From contig CAIKAC010000008.1 in NCBI GenBank assembly GCA_903825305.1, forward strand, positions 1 to 64,000: a DNA stretch of 64,000 bases, written 5' to 3'. Shown in pieces: positions 48,553 to 59,133 of the stretch. Each line of letters starts with the position of its first letter. The first letter of the stretch is position 1. Position numbers and translations under genes: made by a program. This stretch comes from an uncultured Actinomycetes bacterium. Lineage in GTDB: Bacteria > Actinomycetota > Acidimicrobiia > Acidimicrobiales > RAAP-2. Under the pieces are notes generated by a model. It had not been told where the DNA came from, made no database searches, and was given only the letters and a program-made list of their open reading frames with translations.

Positions 48553-50185
48553 CGACGCGAACGTCACCATCGTCGAGCCATAACACGGCATCGGCGTCGG
48601 TGGTGAGATCGGTGTCGTGGCTGATCATGATCACCGTCATGTGCTGAGAGAGTTCTTTCACCATGGAGAGCAAGTCCCGAGATTGTGACGGGTCGAGGCC
48701 CACGGTGGGCTCATCGAGCATCAGAATGTCTGGATTGCGCACAAGGGATCGGGCAATGGCAATGCGGCGCAACTCGCCGCCAGAAAATGCTGCACCACCC
48801 TCACCCGTAGGCATTGCGAGCCCGCGAGCATCGGCACACTCGCCGAGTCCCACTAGTTGAAGTACTCGGAAGAGGTCTTCATCGCTGGCATCAGCGTTCG
48901 CCACGCGAAGCGCTTCACCAAGCGTTGTGCCGAACAGGAGTGGATGTTGATCCACCAAGCTGATGTGTTGCCAACGAATTGCGAGTGGCACCTGGGATAG
49001 GTCAGTGCCTGCTATCGAGATGGCCCCCGAGCTTGGGGTGATGAGTCCCATGATGCATGACACCAAGGTGGACTTACCCGCTCCCGAGGGCCCGGTAATC
49101 AAGGTCAGGGCATGCGGGGGAATGCGAAACGTGGCTCCTTGAATGACATCGTCTTCGCCGGCTCCCACGCTGAGCTGTGAGACGTCAATTGAAGCTTGGG
49201 CTTCGGGCCACGCCGCGCCGCTGGAGGCGATCGTGGGAGCTACGGGGGCGTCACTGATGAGCGAGAGTCGCTGAGATGCGACGCTGACCGATGCCAGGGA
49301 GCTCATGGCAGGCAAAGCTGCGAGCAAGCCTTCAAGGCCGGCTAATACCAAGAGCACCACCGCAACCTTGCCTACCCCGGTGAGATGATGGCTACTAGCA
49401 GCGATGCGGATCACTAATCCCATGACGGCGGCAATCACGACGCCTGTCGTTGCCGTGACGGTGGCCACGAGGGATGAGGTCCGTTGGTTGGTCTGGCTTC
49501 GCTGGCGCTCCCTGTGTTCAATGGTGCGAATCGTTTCATCTTGCCGGCCAGCCATCGTGAGTTCCACGAGGCCACCAAAGAGGTCAGCCACGGCCGAGGA
49601 CGCCGCCGAGCGAGCCCGTTTTTCTTCTCGCGCTGCAGCACTGAGTGGCTTGAAGAGCGAGGCAATGATCGCCGACAGCACCATGGCCGCGCCAAGGGTC
49701 ACCAGGCCAATCAGAGGGTCAAGGATCACGGTGGCGATCACCGCAATGAGCACGCTGCTGAGTGCCGCGAGCAGCGGCGTAATCGTTGAGACGTAGAGCC
49801 CCTCGAGAGTTTCGAGATCTTCGATGGCTGAATCAAGGAGTTGTCCCGAGGCCACCATGGAGAGCGAACCTGGAATACGTTGAGCAATGAGGTCAAAGAG
49901 CCAAAGGCGAAGCTGAGCGGTGGCATACACCGCGCGCCGGTGGCCTGCGATGCGCTCTTCGAATCGCATGGGTGATCGAAGAAATGCAACGAGTTCGATA
50001 ATGATGAGCAGTCCGGCAAGGGAGGCCAACGAACGAACACCGGCGGCACGTGCCAGCAACACTCCTGAGCCCACGATGAGGCCAAAGCCCATCAGGCTCG
50101 ACACCAAAGCGATAGCACCGCTGATGACGAGTTGTGTTCGAGTAACCCCAGCCCGTCGAAGCCAGGTGGCTAAGAGCGCTCTCAT
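48542..50185 (-). CDS. cydC: ABC exporter subunit, CydC-like
   Basis: A 547-residue half-transporter. About 300 residues of six membrane spans with a start typical of CydC ([30 protein letters not shown]) are followed by an ABC ATPase: Walker [16 protein letters not shown], signature [15 protein letters not shown], Walker [13 protein letters not shown] and H-loop ISHD. With CydD it forms the exporter of cysteine/glutathione-type thiols, or heme-linked transport, needed to assemble cytochrome bd. It overlaps cydD by ATGA. No cydAB genes are in the window. Confidence 0.85.
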   Translation of the reverse strand: MRALLATWLRRAGVTRTQLVISGAIALVSSLMGFGLIVGSGVLLARAAGVRSLASLAGLLIIIELVAFLRSPMRFEERIAGHRRAVYATAQLRLWLFDLIAQRIPGSLSMVASGQLLDSAIEDLETLEGLYVSTITPLLAALSSVLIAVIATVILDPLIGLVTLGAAMVLSAIIASLFKPLSAAAREEKRARSAASSAVADLFGGLVELTMAGRQDETIRTIEHRERQRSQTNQRTSSLVATVTATTGVVIAAVMGLVIRIAASSHHLTGVGKVAVVLLVLAGLEGLLAALPAMSSLASVSVASQRLSLISDAPVAPTIASSGAAWPEAQASIDVSQLSVGAGEDDVIQGATFRIPPHALTLITGPSGAGKSTLVSCIMGLITPSSGAISIAGTDLSQVPLAIRWQHISLVDQHPLLFGTTLGEALRVANADASDEDLFRVLQLVGLGECADARGLAMPTGEGGAAFSGGELRRIAIARSLVRNPDILMLDEPTVGLDPSQSRDLLSMVKELSQHMTVIMISHDTDLTTDADAVLWLDDGDVRVVTG

Positions 50186-51798
50186 CGCATAACCTCGTTG
50201 GTGGCCAAGGTGATGGTTCGAGTCGTTGGATCCAGCAAGGTGTCGCCGTGGGCCACTTCGATGACACCCGCCGAAGCTTGGTAGTGGCGTAGTGCGGCAC
50301 GCACCTTTGCAATGTGGCTCGCATCGAGGTGGGCAATGGGCTCGTCAAGCAAGAGCCACTCCTTGGGTGCCAGCAGCACTCGCGCGAGTGCGAGACGCTG
50401 GAGTTCGCCACCGCTCACCCCAATCGTTCCTTCACCAAGGTGGCTGTCGAGGCCACGGGCTACGAGTCGGGCCAGACCAAGTGCTTCGAGGAGCTCATAG
50501 AGTTCTGCATCCGTAGCGCTGGAGCCTAAGAGCACATTGTCTCGAAGTGAACCCGAAAAAAGATGAGGCCGCTGAGGGACGAAACCCACCTTGCTTCTCC
50601 ACCAGGGCTGATCGACTTCGACCATGGGGGTGTCGCCCACGCTGAGCGTGCCGCTCTCTGGGGCGATGAGGCCAGCCACAAGGTGAAGGAGGGTCGATTT
50701 TCCCGCCCCCGAAGGCCCTCGGATGATGAGATGGGTCTGCGGTTCGATGTCGACCGACACTGTTTGGTTCATGCCCGATACCCAGCACGCATGGAGGTGG
50801 AGTGGGGTGGTGGCCGGCCGATCGGTGCCCTGGCTACCCGAGCGTGGCGTATCGAGGACTTCAAGGACACCACGGCCGGCTTCGCGGCCTTCACTCGCTT
50901 CATGGAACGCAGCTCCCGCTCGACGCAGGGGGAGGAATACTTCTGGGGTTACGAGAACGACCGCAAAGGCATTACTGATTGACAAGGATCCGTGAACGAG
51001 GCGGAAGCCTGCGAGCATGGCCACGAGCCCTACGCCAACTCCTGAGAGAAACTCGAGGCCAGCAGATGAGAGAAACGCCACACGGAGGGTGGCAATAATG
51101 CTCGAAGCGGTGGCATTGGTGATGCTCGAAAGTTCATTACGGGCGACGTCTAGTTCACCCAGTGCTTTGAGCGATGGGGTGGCGCGGATGATGGACAACA
51201 TTCGGCTCGCAAGTGATCCAAGACGTGACCACTGCAGTGCGCTCGTGGCACTTGCTTTGCGTCCAAAATGAATCATGAGTCCTGGCAAGAGGGCCATGAG
51301 TCCGAGCGTGATGAGCAATGACGGCCAATCGGTCGCCGCAAGAAAGATCAGAGCAACAAGGGGAGCCAGGGCTGCAACGACGGCCGCGGGGACATAACGC
51401 GAGTAGAAGGATTCGAGCTTTCGTAATCCTCGAGTTGCCTCTAACACCAAGCGGCCACGCTGCCTGAGCGAGAGCTCTCGTGATCCTTGCGACTCCAAGG
51501 CGCTGAGCAATTCGTGACGCAAGTCAGCAACCGTGGTGGCCGCTGAGGTTTGGGCGAGGTGTTCGCCGAGTGCGCCCACGATGAAACGCAGCGAGGTCAG
51601 CAGCACGAAGCCGATGAGAGATCCTTGATTGAGTCGATGGCCTTCAATGAAGCTGCCCAAGATGGTCGCGAGCAGCCACGCTTGTGCCACCACGATGACC
51701 GAGAGCGCTAACCCAATCCCAACGGCTAAGAACAGCGACCTCCGAGCCGAACGACTTCGCGCGAGCAACTGACGGTCAATGTGGCGCTGAGGACTCAT
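50182..51798 (-). CDS. cydD: ABC exporter subunit, CydD-like
   Basis: A 538-residue half-transporter. The membrane domain includes SLIGFVLLTSLRFIVGALGEHLAQTSAATTVADLRHELL, typical of CydD, and the ATPase domain has Walker [15 protein letters not shown], signature VSGGELQRLALARVL and Walker B WLLLDEPIAHLD. It is the partner of the downstream CydC-like protein. ATG 51798 overlaps the stop of the nuclease gene (ATGA); the frame's extension to 51855 is inside that gene. The cydD gene and the nuclease are thus translationally coupled, although their functions seem unrelated. Confidence 0.85.
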   Translation of the reverse strand: MSPQRHIDRQLLARSRSARRSLFLAVGIGLALSVIVVAQAWLLATILGSFIEGHRLNQGSLIGFVLLTSLRFIVGALGEHLAQTSAATTVADLRHELLSALESQGSRELSLRQRGRLVLEATRGLRKLESFYSRYVPAAVVAALAPLVALIFLAATDWPSLLITLGLMALLPGLMIHFGRKASATSALQWSRLGSLASRMLSIIRATPSLKALGELDVARNELSSITNATASSIIATLRVAFLSSAGLEFLSGVGVGLVAMLAGFRLVHGSLSISNAFAVVLVTPEVFLPLRRAGAAFHEASEGREAGRGVLEVLDTPRSGSQGTDRPATTPLHLHACWVSGMNQTVSVDIEPQTHLIIRGPSGAGKSTLLHLVAGLIAPESGTLSVGDTPMVEVDQPWWRSKVGFVPQRPHLFSGSLRDNVLLGSSATDAELYELLEALGLARLVARGLDSHLGEGTIGVSGGELQRLALARVLLAPKEWLLLDEPIAHLDASHIAKVRAALRHYQASAGVIEVAHGDTLLDPTTRTITLATNEVMR

Positions 51799-53657
51799 GA
51801 TGGGCCGCCAATGCTTCGTACGTGAGGTAGGTCTCGGGCATGGGTGTCGAGCCAAAGTCGTAGCGCTCGCGTGGCTCGAACATCGTCCTCGTTGTATGCC
51901 AAGAGTCGCTCTCGTGCCGCCAATGAGCCGTCACGAGTCGCCTCTTCGTACCATCCGATAGAGGCCTCACCGCTGGGATCCTCATCACGCCAATGAAATC
52001 CCGCAATCCCCGCCAGCACTTTGAGTCCCAAGGGTCCTTCTGTGATGAGTTGATCACGGGCAAGCTGATGGAGGTCCACCCATTCATCAGAGGCAAAGAA
52101 ACGCCGCAGTGCGCGAACCGAGGGGATGCCTTCGCCGCCGGTGGTGGCAGCGCGAATCATTTGGCCCTCTTCCGCTGGCTTCCAAAAGCAGTAGACGCGA
52201 ACACGTAACTGCGCTGCATCGGCAATGGCTCGTATTCCCGTGAGCCACTTCCAAAAATTCGCGAAGATATCAGCTTCGACATCGGGAGTCAGTGCGTCAA
52301 ACGAGACGAAGGATCGGTATCCTTCTTTAATGCCCGCTACTGGCGAAGGCGTTGAAACGTATGCCCCCCACAAGTAAGTGGCATGGGCGTAACTCTCCAT
52401 ATCGACATCAATTTCGATGCCGCCTCGCTCGGCGGTGAGGGCTTCGGGTTCGACTTGGAGTGCGACACCTCCCGCGAGGTGAGCCCGTGCCCGCCGCACT
52501 AGTCGGCCAAGGTCATTGACATGGGGGATGAGCGCCAAGGTGGTGGCATCTCGTGACAGTAAGTCGTTCACCGTCACGAAACCAGCACTTGCAATGTGGC
52601 GCCGAACGCCCATGCGACTCCCCACCACCTCTTCAAGTAGCGCACCAGCTTCGGCACGTTGTGCTCGCTCAATCACAAGGGGGAGTGGCATGGTGGTGTC
52701 GCGAAGGCGCTCGGCGAGGTCGGTGACTCTGATGTCGAGACCGGCTAGATCGCGACGGGTGGTCACGCCATGACGTTTGAACAGCTCTAAAACCTCGGGC
52801 GAAACCCAGCGGACCAAACTGACGTCGTCGTTGGCTTCGAGTTCCTCATGGCACAGCAGCGAATAGAGACAGGTCTCACAGTCTTTGTGCCACCAGGGGT
52901 CTCGAGGTCGACCGAGGTTTGGGTTCTCATTGCGAGCCACGGTGGCGAGCGCGACACCCATGCGATCAGCAAAGAGCTGATCGTAGCGATCGGCCACACT
53001 GCATTGATCTTTGGCAACCGCAGCATCGAGATCGATCCACCACAGCGTCTGTGAACCATCGATCACGCCGCCGAGAAAACCATCAGCCGATGCGGCGAGG
53101 CCGAGGTGCTCGAGCATTCGTCGGTAATGCATGAGCTGCATGGCGTCATTGACCCATACTGATCCTTTGCGCAGCCGACAGCTGAGTTCTGATCGGCTCG
53201 CAGCAGGGAAGGGTGCATCGAGCGGCGAGTACTCCAAAGTGCCGTTGCCCTGCTGGGTGAGCAGGTGCAACTTGATTTCAATGGGCAGGTAGCCATCGGC
53301 CACTTTGACCAAAAGGTCAGGTCGGCCAATTCGGCCATGTTCCTCGTCCGCTGGGAGCCAAGCACCGACGATCACCTCATCGCCTCGAAGCAGTGCTTCG
53401 TGCGTGGCTGCTTGGGCGCTCGACCGGTCATGGCCATCAATGAGCGTGATGCGCTCACCGAGTTTCGAGGTAAGTTCGCCAATCACGGCATCTTCGTGCT
53501 CAATGCCGCCATTGATTCTGCGTCGTTCGGCCTCTGAGTACTCCCGACGTGCTCCATGGTCGATCGAAGCATCGAGGGAGTGCTGCAGGCGAACCTCACA
53601 GCGGATGGTGGCGTAGGCATCCAGCAGGGGAGGCCGTATGGGGAGTGGCTCCGACAC
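51795..53657 (-). CDS. TM0106-family RecB-like nuclease with Cys cluster
   Basis: A 620-residue protein. The N-terminal half carries the RecB/PD-(D/E)xK pattern (GRPDLLVKVADGYLPIEIKLHL: Asp, Glu, Lys) followed by WWHKDCETCLYSLLCH, whose cysteines can bind an iron-sulfur cluster as in Cas4/AddB-like nucleases. Helix-hairpin-helix-like parts (LFKRHGVTTRRDLAGLD) follow. The C-terminal third is an RNase-H-like exonuclease domain (EIDVDMESYAHATYLWGAYV, AYNEDDVRATRALRLWLD). This is the TM0106 architecture; the function is probably DNA or RNA processing in repair. The GTG 53657 start lies 33 bases after the rnpB 3' end, so it is likely co-transcribed with rnpB. Confidence 0.87.
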   Translation of the reverse strand: MSEPLPIRPPLLDAYATIRCEVRLQHSLDASIDHGARREYSEAERRRINGGIEHEDAVIGELTSKLGERITLIDGHDRSSAQAATHEALLRGDEVIVGAWLPADEEHGRIGRPDLLVKVADGYLPIEIKLHLLTQQGNGTLEYSPLDAPFPAASRSELSCRLRKGSVWVNDAMQLMHYRRMLEHLGLAASADGFLGGVIDGSQTLWWIDLDAAVAKDQCSVADRYDQLFADRMGVALATVARNENPNLGRPRDPWWHKDCETCLYSLLCHEELEANDDVSLVRWVSPEVLELFKRHGVTTRRDLAGLDIRVTDLAERLRDTTMPLPLVIERAQRAEAGALLEEVVGSRMGVRRHIASAGFVTVNDLLSRDATTLALIPHVNDLGRLVRRARAHLAGGVALQVEPEALTAERGGIEIDVDMESYAHATYLWGAYVSTPSPVAGIKEGYRSFVSFDALTPDVEADIFANFWKWLTGIRAIADAAQLRVRVYCFWKPAEEGQMIRAATTGGEGIPSVRALRRFFASDEWVDLHQLARDQLITEGPLGLKVLAGIAGFHWRDEDPSGEASIGWYEEATRDGSLAARERLLAYNEDDVRATRALRLWLDTHARDLPHVRSIGGPS

Positions 53658-53690
53658 GCTGCCATGCTACGAGGCTCAGCGCGCCCGTGA

Positions 53691-54069
<379 letters not shown>

Positions 54070-54113
54070 CATTGTGCCACCATCCGTCCGATTGGCCAAC
54101 GGGCGGAAGTCGG

Positions 54114-54119
54114 TAGCCT
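54114..54119 (+). promoter_or_regulatory. -10 element (TAGCCT) of xseA
   Basis: TAGCCT is followed by 6 bases and ATG 54126. It lies just beyond the 5' end of the divergent rnpB. Confidence 0.45.
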
Positions 54120-54125
54120 TGGTCG

Positions 54126-55397
54126 ATGGACCTTTCCAATCCTCAGACGCCGGATGAGGCGTGGTCGATATCGCGGCTCCTCGGTGGTATCGAAACGGTC
54201 CTGACTGACGTATTCCCCAAAAATCGCAAATTGTGGATTCGAGGTGAGATTCAAAAGATCAGCGATGCCTCAGGCCACTGTTACATCGATCTCGTGGATC
54301 CAGGTGCCTCGGCTGAGCGATATCCCCCCGTTCTCAAAGTCAAGTGCTGGAAGACCTCTTGGGCTCCTCTGAAGCGCAGTTTGGCTGACGACGGCATCGT
54401 GTTAAAAGCCGGGTCATCGATTTGCATTCGTGGCAACGTCGATTTCTGGCGCGCTCGAGGTGAGGTGAGTTTCCTCATTGATCAAGTGGATCGCACCGCA
54501 TTGCTCGGTGAATTAGCCAAAGAGCGAGCCGCCTTGATTGAAAAGCTCAAGGCCTCAGGGGCCCTCGTCGCCCAACAAGCACTCAGTGTTCCGCTGGCCC
54601 CCATAGTCATTGGCCTGGTGGGAAGTCCCGGCACCGAGGGCTTCAACGACTTCTTGGGTCAAATCGAAGCCACGGGACTCGGGGTGCGTGTCGTGGTGGC
54701 GCGAGCCACCGTGCAAGGCGCAACCGCAGTTCACGAAGTATCCCAAGCGCTGCGAGCCTTGGATGACTACGGCGTTGACCTGCTGTGTTTGGTGAGAGGT
54801 GGTGGCTCGAAAGGTGATCTCGCAGCCTTTGACCACGAGATCATTGCGCTCACAATCGCATCGCTCGCCACACCCGTGTGGACCGGCATCGGGCACACCG
54901 GTGATGAGTCCATCGCCGATCTCGTCGCACACACCCGGTTTGTCACGCCAACGGCCTGCGGTGCGGGCGTCGCAGAACGACTCGTAACCTTCGTTGATTC
55001 CATTGCCTCTGCTGCGACCGTGATTCGCCAGAGAAGCGTTGCTTCCCTTGATCTCGCTCAAGCCCATGCGAGTGATACCCGGCGCCGCTTGGTGTTGGAG
55101 CCTCGTCTCGCTATTGAACGAGCCCAGCAGCAGCTCTCGCGAACTGGCAGTCAGCTGCTTCATCGGGCCACCTCGTCACTAGAGCGGCGAATCAGTGGCC
55201 TCGACGCCAACCGGCGGGTCTTACAAGCCTTAGATCCAAAGCGTCAATTGGCGAGAGGTTGGACCATTACGACCAACGCACAGGGCGCAGTGATTCGCTC
55301 CATTTCAGATCTCACAATCGGAGACAGCATCGTGACCCGCACGGTAGATGGCGCCATCGCGTCTACCATTTCGGCGATAGAAGAGGGAGAACAGTAG
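54126..55397 (+). CDS. xseA: Exodeoxyribonuclease VII large subunit
   Basis: A 423-residue nuclease subunit. The N-terminal OB domain (LWIRGEIQKISDASGHCYIDLVDPG, residues 33-57) binds DNA. The core has VGLVGSPGTEGFNDF, VVVARATVQGATAVHEVSQAL, LCLVRGGGSKGDLAAFD and GIGHTGDESIADLVAHTRFVTPTAC, the last being the signature of XseA. A helical C terminus carries the small subunits. With XseB it degrades single-stranded DNA in repair and recombination. It starts the operon xseA-xseB-MBL-FAD oxidoreductase; xseB follows after 2 bases. Confidence 0.95.
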   Translation: MDLSNPQTPDEAWSISRLLGGIETVLTDVFPKNRKLWIRGEIQKISDASGHCYIDLVDPGASAERYPPVLKVKCWKTSWAPLKRSLADDGIVLKAGSSICIRGNVDFWRARGEVSFLIDQVDRTALLGELAKERAALIEKLKASGALVAQQALSVPLAPIVIGLVGSPGTEGFNDFLGQIEATGLGVRVVVARATVQGATAVHEVSQALRALDDYGVDLLCLVRGGGSKGDLAAFDHEIIALTIASLATPVWTGIGHTGDESIADLVAHTRFVTPTACGAGVAERLVTFVDSIASAATVIRQRSVASLDLAQAHASDTRRRLVLEPRLAIERAQQQLSRTGSQLLHRATSSLERRISGLDANRRVLQALDPKRQLARGWTITTNAQGAVIRSISDLTIGDSIVTRTVDGAIASTISAIEEGEQ

Positions 55398-55399
55398 GT

Positions 55400-55678
55400 A
55401 TGGCATCGAAGTCACCCAAAGATCCAGCAACCATGTCCTTTGCTGAGGCTTCAGCCGAGCTTGACGACATCGTGGAGCACTTTGAAGAGGCCGATATTGA
55501 TGTTGATGATCTCATTGTGCGCCTTGAGCGCGCCACGGCTCTGGTCACAGAACTTGACCAGCGCCTGCGAGCAACCAAATTGAAAGTTGAAGAGATCGCC
55601 CCTCGTCTCGATCAAGCCACAGCCTCGCTGAGTGGAGCGTCGGTGGATCCAGAAACCGGTGAGGTGCTCGATGACTGA
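55400..55678 (+). CDS. xseB: Exodeoxyribonuclease VII small subunit
   Basis: 92 residues with the XseB helical-hairpin pattern MSFAEASAELDDIVEHFEEADIDVDDLIVRLERATALV, then a polar tail. It binds the C-terminal helices of XseA. ATG 55400 comes 2 bases after the xseA stop; the extension to 55259 inside xseA is a shadow. Its last 8 bases overlap the start of the MBL gene. Confidence 0.93.
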   Translation: MASKSPKDPATMSFAEASAELDDIVEHFEEADIDVDDLIVRLERATALVTELDQRLRATKLKVEEIAPRLDQATASLSGASVDPETGEVLDD

Positions 55679-56378
55679 TCGGCTTTATTTCCGACAACTC
55701 CTTAGTGGTCACGATTTCGCGGCAGGCGACCAGGTGGCCGAGCAGATGGTCAATTTCACCTACCTCATTGGAGACCGGGAAACGCGCGAAGCCTTGATTG
55801 TGGATCCGGCTTATCGGGTCGCTGAGTTACTCGAAACGCTCGAAGCAGATGACATGCGCCCGGTTGGGGTCCTAGCGACGCACTTCCATGCTGATCACGT
55901 GGGGGGCGACTTGTTTGGTCACAATATTGAAGGCATCGCGGCGCTGCTCGATCAGGTCAACGTCCCCATTCACGTCCAAGCCGAAGAGGTGGAGCTCGTG
56001 ACAGAAAAAACCGGGGTCACGTCAGACTTAGTTGCTCACCATTCTTCGGACATTGTTCGCGTAGGCGAGGTCGAGGTTGAGCTCATTCACACCCCCGGCC
56101 ACACGCCAGGCAGCCAGTGCTTCTTGGTCGAAGGTCGCTTGGTGTCGGGAGATACCTTGTTCCTCGACGGTTGCGGTCGAACTGATTTTCCTTATTCGGA
56201 CCCTACGCAAATGTACGAATCATTGACGCAGCGCCTTGCCAAGGTGCCCGACACGGCCATCTTGTTCCCAGGCCACCGCTATTCGCCGCAGGCTTCGCGG
56301 TCCATGGGGGAGACCCGCGAAAAGAACTTTGTGTTTGCCCCCACCAGTCTTGAGCAGTGGCTCGGAGCGTTCGCATGA
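55671..56378 (+). CDS. MBL-fold metallo-hydrolase (glyoxalase II-like)
   Basis: A 235-residue metallo-beta-lactamase-fold protein. The metal motif THFHADHVGGD (HxHxDH) is near residue 72. HTPGHTPGSQC, GDTLFLDGCGRTDFP (Asp) and FPGHRYSP (last His) complete the two-metal site. Such proteins are hydroxyacylglutathione hydrolases, persulfide dioxygenases or related thiol-ester enzymes; SGDTLFLDGCGRTDF is especially close to the persulfide dioxygenase/ETHE1 type. ATG 55671 has GAGG upstream and overlaps xseB; the next gene overlaps by ATGA. Confidence 0.88.
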   Translation: MTDRLYFRQLLSGHDFAAGDQVAEQMVNFTYLIGDRETREALIVDPAYRVAELLETLEADDMRPVGVLATHFHADHVGGDLFGHNIEGIAALLDQVNVPIHVQAEEVELVTEKTGVTSDLVAHHSSDIVRVGEVEVELIHTPGHTPGSQCFLVEGRLVSGDTLFLDGCGRTDFPYSDPTQMYESLTQRLAKVPDTAILFPGHRYSPQASRSMGETREKNFVFAPTSLEQWLGAFA

Positions 56379-57604
56379 GTAGTGACATGAATTCCATTGG
56401 CATCATCGGCGGATCACTCGCTGGACTTCGCAGCGCGGAGGCATTGCGGTCTGAGGGTTTTGCCGGCGCCATCACCATGGTGAGTGCCGAGAGTCATCTG
56501 CCCTATGACCGGCCACCACTGAGCAAGCAGGTGCTGCGTGGGGCCTGGCCGGCTGAACAGGTGCAATTAGCAACGCCTAATCGACTCACCGAGCTCGACG
56601 TGACCTTTCGAGGCGGCGTTCGAGCAACTGCCTTTGACGCCGAATCCCTGACGGTAACGCTGGCCGATGATGCCCAGATGCAATTCGATGGGGTCATCAT
56701 TGCTACCGGGGCCCAACTGCGACACTTGCCAGGTACCCAAGACCGCGAGCACATTTACGGACTCAGAACGCTCGACGACTCATTGGTACTGCGCGACGCT
56801 TTGGCGGCCTTGACGCCTGATTCGAACGTCGTGTTGGTTGGGGCTGGATTCATCGGCCAAGAAATCGCAACGGTGGCTGCCGAGCTGGGTCATCGGGTTA
56901 CTTTGGTGGAAGGCATGTCATTGCCACTCCTTCATATCGTGGGTGAAAGCGTTGCCGCGACCTTGACGGCATTGCCCAGTCTGAAAGGCGCGACCCTAGA
57001 GCTTGGTGTTGGTGTCAAGCAGATTGGACCGGCCACGAGCGATGCTCTGGCTGGGGTCCTGGAACTCAATGACGGCCGAAGCATCAACGCAGATCTCATC
57101 GTGGTGGGTATTGGCGTAACGCCGTGCACCGATTGGCTCGAAGGTTCAGGCTTGACCATTGAGAACGGTGTGGTGGCAAATGATCGCTTGATGGCCGCGC
57201 CCAAGGTGGCGGTGGCGGGGGATGTGGCGCGTTTCCATTGGATAGCCCCAGGCCGTGATGAGCACGTTCGCATCGAGCACTGGCAAATGGCCGCCGATGG
57301 TGGCGCCCATGCTGCACGGTCATTGCTGGCCGGAGTTCACGCCGAACGCTTCTCACCCGTTCCCTATTTCTGGTCTGATCAATGGGGTAAGAAAATCCAA
57401 GCGGTGGGCCGACCAGATTCCAACGACGACGTGGTGTTTGTTGATGGACCCGACGATGAGGGACGCTTCGTCGCTTTGTATAAACGAGGCAATCTTCTAG
57501 GTGCAGCGCTCGGAGTTTCTCGTCCGGCCAAGGTCATGGGTTATCGGGCACTACTAGAGCGTGGTGCGAGTTTCGATGAAGCCATTGAGCACGCAAGGAG
57601 CTAA
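56375..57604 (+). CDS. FAD/NAD(P)-dependent oxidoreductase (ferredoxin reductase type)
   Basis: A 409-residue flavoprotein. The FAD-binding motif GIIGGSLAGLRSAEAL is at residues 9-24, YDRPPLSKQ is typical of ferredoxin reductases of Rieske oxygenases and P450 systems, ATGAQLR follows, the NAD-binding motif VVLVGAGFIGQEIATVAAELG is near residue 150, and VAVAGDVARF near 275 binds FAD. It probably passes electrons from NAD(P)H to a ferredoxin. It ends an operon with an MBL hydrolase; if that enzyme is a persulfide dioxygenase this could be sulfide metabolism, but that is only a guess. Confidence 0.87.
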   Translation: MSSDMNSIGIIGGSLAGLRSAEALRSEGFAGAITMVSAESHLPYDRPPLSKQVLRGAWPAEQVQLATPNRLTELDVTFRGGVRATAFDAESLTVTLADDAQMQFDGVIIATGAQLRHLPGTQDREHIYGLRTLDDSLVLRDALAALTPDSNVVLVGAGFIGQEIATVAAELGHRVTLVEGMSLPLLHIVGESVAATLTALPSLKGATLELGVGVKQIGPATSDALAGVLELNDGRSINADLIVVGIGVTPCTDWLEGSGLTIENGVVANDRLMAAPKVAVAGDVARFHWIAPGRDEHVRIEHWQMAADGGAHAARSLLAGVHAERFSPVPYFWSDQWGKKIQAVGRPDSNDDVVFVDGPDDEGRFVALYKRGNLLGAALGVSRPAKVMGYRALLERGASFDEAIEHARS

Positions 57605-57672
57605 AGAGGTTCTCACGCAGCACCGCCGGCAACGTGGCCGCTTCAATGTTTACGATGCGAAGGGGCGGGCAA

Positions 57673-59133
57673 TCACGGCTGCGTATGAGATTTGGGAAAG
57701 ATAATTGGAGTGCATATTCGAGCAGTAACTGCTGGATCTGGCTGCGCGCCTGAATCGGGATGAATTTTCCCCTGATGAATCAAGAGTTGCAGTAGCCAGA
57801 CTTCTACCTGTGGTGAGAGCGAAGCAGCCGGTTTCGCATTGATCGACAAACTTGTCTTTGCGGGGCACCCTTCACTGATGACGACCAACGCACTCTCAAT
57901 ATCATGATGGACATCAATATTTTCCTGGATAAATGGCGTCTCTATGGGCGATCGTAAATTGATTGCCCCACAGGCAAAAACGGCGATCAGCGCCACTGGG
58001 ATCCCCAGTGCGAGGATTGTGGAAATTTTCCTCGAGAGTTGACGCTGAGCAGCGACATCCTTGGCTAGCCGGTGGAGCGCGGGCGTGACCGCAATCGAAA
58101 ATGGAATATCGATCTGGCCCAGATATCGGTTCCAGGTCGTCCAATTGGCTCCAATCAAGCCGGCTCGTGATTGGGCAATGGCCAACACGAATATTGCAGT
58201 GCCAAGGAGACCGGCAATGAGCAGGCTTCGATCGGTGGCAGAGAGGAGATCTTTCTTGATTGCCCAACCCACACAAAGGGCAATCAAGATGAGGAGGACA
58301 AGGCCAGCCAGAAACTGGTCAGCAACCTGAAAACCTAAGAATGCACCGAGAGAACGAGGGAGCAGCTCCGATGCAACGACGACACGATGTCCAAATGTCC
58401 CAGGACTCGAAGGGTTCAAATTGGCGGTGAGATACCACCAGCAGAGGATGACTGCCGCGGGAATCGTTGGCCACAGGTATCGAAGTCCTTGAAGTAAGCA
58501 GATAGCAGTGGCCACCATCACGAGTAGTGCGGTCGCAGTCCCGCTGTCGCAAACTATAGAAAGGACCAGCAGGACTGCTACGAGGCTTCGAGAATGATTT
58601 GATCTGAATCTCACGCTGATTGCCATGGCGATGATTCCGAAAGCAAATGCGGACGTGTTGGCAATTTGCACGGCGAAAAGGGAATTGGTCCAAGCCCCGG
58701 GCATATACACAACGGCTCCAGCAAGGAGCAACGAGACAACCACTGGCACCTTTGCTATTCGCAATAGCCAAGCCAAGCTCAATTGCAGCGAAAGAAGCGA
58801 AATCAAGAAGACGATCTCAATGAAGAGATGACTCTGTAATCCAAATCCGAGAACCTGAATTCGATAAAGAAGAAAGTTTAAGATCCAGAGGTGACCGTTG
58901 AGGTTAAAGATGAGTCCTGATCTGACCGATCGGGTCATCTCATAGCCAGTAACGCCCCACTCATCGTAGAAAAACCACGTATTCCTGAGATTGATGGCAC
59001 CCCAAACGGAGAACAGCAGGGGGATGAAAACCCACCACAGGTAGCGAATTCGCTGGTTCGCATGCCCTTGGTCATTCTCCACGAATGGATCGTATGCCTT
59101 GATCACCTCGAGCATTTCTGTTCGTGGGCGCAC
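57673..59133 (-). CDS. Polytopic membrane protein, possibly GT-C-like glycosyltransferase
   Basis: A 486-residue protein with about 11 membrane spans. After the first span comes FFYDEWGVTGYEM, an acidic pair in the first outside loop as in GT-C glycosyltransferases that use polyprenyl-phosphate sugars, then NGHLWILNFLLYRI. The last ~90 residues are outside and hold two cysteines (SEGCPAKT and ARICTP). No close family is recognised. The base composition is more AT-rich than neighbours by eye. The gene stands alone and its start (GTG 59133 or ATG 59115) lacks both a -10 at the usual place and a Shine-Dalgarno sequence, so it may be acquired. Confidence 0.68.
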   Translation of the reverse strand: MRPRTEMLEVIKAYDPFVENDQGHANQRIRYLWWVFIPLLFSVWGAINLRNTWFFYDEWGVTGYEMTRSVRSGLIFNLNGHLWILNFLLYRIQVLGFGLQSHLFIEIVFLISLLSLQLSLAWLLRIAKVPVVVSLLLAGAVVYMPGAWTNSLFAVQIANTSAFAFGIIAMAISVRFRSNHSRSLVAVLLVLSIVCDSGTATALLVMVATAICLLQGLRYLWPTIPAAVILCWWYLTANLNPSSPGTFGHRVVVASELLPRSLGAFLGFQVADQFLAGLVLLILIALCVGWAIKKDLLSATDRSLLIAGLLGTAIFVLAIAQSRAGLIGANWTTWNRYLGQIDIPFSIAVTPALHRLAKDVAAQRQLSRKISTILALGIPVALIAVFACGAINLRSPIETPFIQENIDVHHDIESALVVISEGCPAKTSLSINAKPAASLSPQVEVWLLQLLIHQGKIHPDSGAQPDPAVTARICTPIIFPKSHTQP

